Shown here one piece after another: positions 62,834 to 64,000 of a stretch of DNA of 64,000 nucleotides. This stretch comes from Flavisolibacter longurius (GTDB lineage Bacteria > Bacteroidota > Bacteroidia > Chitinophagales > Chitinophagaceae), in the NCBI GenBank assembly GCA_013327885.1, contig JABUMY010000014.1:113742-177741 (forward strand). Reading direction: 5' to 3'. Numbering within the stretch: position 1 is the stretch's first letter; each line of letters opens with the position of its first letter. A model generated the notes under the pieces. The model saw only the letters and a program-made list of their open reading frames with translations. It had not been told where the DNA came from and did no database searches. A program made the position numbers and the translations under genes.

Positions 62834-63104
62834 TTTTTTTCACGGCCACTTTTTCGTACGGGTTCACGCTGCACATTTTCCAACAGGGACCAGTAACCGC
62901 AAGTTTTTCCTTTACGGAAAATGTCGATTTCGTTGTAAGATTCGCAACCGCGTCCAGTCAGTTTCCTGTCTATTTGCAAGTGGTTTTACAGACACTTTTA
63001 CAACTTGCGCCTTGCGGCATTTGCCCCCGGCGATTCCACCCCTAATTATCCTGCATTCTTTTCGTAATCCTGCTTACTTTTACCGCCACTTTTTAAAATT
63101 GCTT

Positions 63105-64000
63105 ATGCCTTCAAACGCAAACAGACAATACCTTGACTTTGAAAAGCCGATCAAAGACCTGATAGATGAAATTGAGAAGCTGAAACAGGCGCAGGAAGCC
63201 AAAAAGATCAACTACACCGACAAGATTGCGGAGCTGGAAGGCCTGATACTGGAACGGCGCAAAGAGCTCACCAAAAGCCTGACCTCCTGGCAAAAGGTGC
63301 AGTTGAGTCGCCACCCCGACCGGCCCTACACCCTGAAGTATATCAATAAAATGACCACCGATTTTGTGGAGCTCCACGGCGACCGCAATGTAAAAGACGA
63401 CAAAGCCATGGTGGGTGGATTTGCCTCGCTTGACGGGCAAACCGTAATGTTTATCGGGCAGCAAAAAGGCATCAATACCAAAACGCGGCAGATGCGCAAT
63501 TTTGGAATGGCCAATCCCGAAGGTTACCGCAAAGCACTGCGCCTGATGAAGCTGGCTGAAAAATTCAACAAGCCGATTGTAACCCTTATCGATACGCCGG
63601 GTGCTTACCCCGGACTGGAAGCCGAGGAACGCGGACAGGGCGAAGCCATTGCCCGGAATATTTACGAAATGATTCGCTTGAAGGTGCCGGTAATTTGCGT
63701 GATCATTGGCGAAGGCGCTTCGGGTGGTGCGTTGGGCATTGGCGTTGGCGACAGGGTGTATATGATGGAGAACACCTGGTACACGGTTATTTCTCCCGAA
63801 AGCTGTTCGTCCATTCTCTGGCGTAGCTGGGACAAGAAAGAAACCGCGGCCGAGCAACTTCGTCTCACTGCCGACCACATGAAAGGCTTTGGCCTGGTGG
63901 ACGATATTATCCCCGAACCGGCAGGTGGCGCCCATTGGGATTATGATGAAGCAGCGCTGATATTGAAGGAATACCTGAAAAAAGTCCTGGCCGAATTAAA
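63105..64000 (+). CDS. accA: Acetyl-CoA carboxylase carboxyltransferase subunit alpha, 3' end outside the window
   Basis: The 298 visible codons begin [26 protein letters not shown], which is the N-terminal helix of AccA, and cover nearly all of the usual length of about 317. Family segments are [53 protein letters not shown], the [11 protein letters not shown] segment and [19 protein letters not shown], where CoA and carboxybiotin bind. The reaction makes malonyl-CoA, the first step of fatty-acid synthesis. The gene appears to be chromosomal core and is unrelated to the phage-type run before it. Confidence 0.97.
   Translation, partial: MPSNANRQYLDFEKPIKDLIDEIEKLKQAQEAKKINYTDKIAELEGLILERRKELTKSLTSWQKVQLSRHPDRPYTLKYINKMTTDFVELHGDRNVKDDKAMVGGFASLDGQTVMFIGQQKGINTKTRQMRNFGMANPEGYRKALRLMKLAEKFNKPIVTLIDTPGAYPGLEAEERGQGEAIARNIYEMIRLKVPVICVIIGEGASGGALGIGVGDRVYMMENTWYTVISPESCSSILWRSWDKKETAAEQLRLTADHMKGFGLVDDIIPEPAGGAHWDYDEAALILKEYLKKVLAEL

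Noticed and set aside
63111..63935. 274-codon frame antisense to accA
   Set aside because: The plus-strand frame is a clear AccA; the antisense frame has no recognisable domain.

Overview
The window reads as the chromosome of a Bacteroidota bacterium, most likely family Chitinophagaceae. It has a SusC/SusD pair, SusC-type and siderophore-type TonB-dependent receptors with carboxypeptidase-like N-terminal domains, and promoters of the Bacteroidota type (TTTG-N19-TAnnTTTG). Shine-Dalgarno sequences are mostly absent, and several genes end in families seen mainly in this phylum (HYC_CC_PP protein, DUF983). No insertion sequence, CRISPR array or rRNA was seen. One tRNA (Asp-GTC) is present.

Region 1-17490 is all on the minus strand. 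It forms a pectin (rhamnogalacturonan) utilisation locus joined to a complete phosphorylated L-rhamnose pathway. In transcription order it holds the RhaT transporter, a fused rhamnulose-1-phosphate aldolase/lactaldehyde dehydrogenase, the RhaM mutarotase, a rhamnose isomerase, a rhamnulokinase-type kinase, a GH2 enzyme, SusC, SusD, a GH105 unsaturated-uronyl hydrolase, and the first 45 codons of a probable oligogalacturonate lyase. Three spacers in this region share a 15-base operator-like motif, but no regulator gene lies inside the locus.

Region 17880-22283 is a plus-strand run of redox and stress genes: an F420/NADP-reductase-like protein, YceI, an SDR, DoxX, a DUF417 (RclC-type) membrane protein and a DsbA/FrnE-like protein. 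A perfect 20-base palindrome precedes it and a strong terminator ends it. Region 22366-29175 (minus) holds a siderophore-type receptor with a PepSY membrane protein, then a receptor with a fused heavy-metal-associated domain and its small cysteine-rich partner. Region 29354-37742 holds an AraC regulator with a DUF983 protein, a full RND efflux system, and a divergent second AraC regulator.

Region 37863-43907 holds a DegP-type protease, a type-II NADH dehydrogenase, an unrecognised secreted protein and a SDR with a twin-arginine signal. Region 43995-49733 is a complete seven-gene Mrp Na+/H+ antiporter operon. Region 50176-58483 holds a duplicated membrane protein, two small orphans, a multi-PAS histidine kinase with a divergent receiver protein, and a GH9 glycosidase with an esterase.

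Region 59014-62833 starts at tRNA-Asp and contains a small phage-type module: a RecA-like ATPase and four small proteins on the minus strand, facing a self-cleaving-type (S24) repressor with a clear promoter and operator half-sites. The window ends inside accA.

A pattern across the window is that several genes are followed, within a few bases of the stop codon, by 25-45 base degenerate tandem word repeats. The word differs between spacers but the placement is the same.
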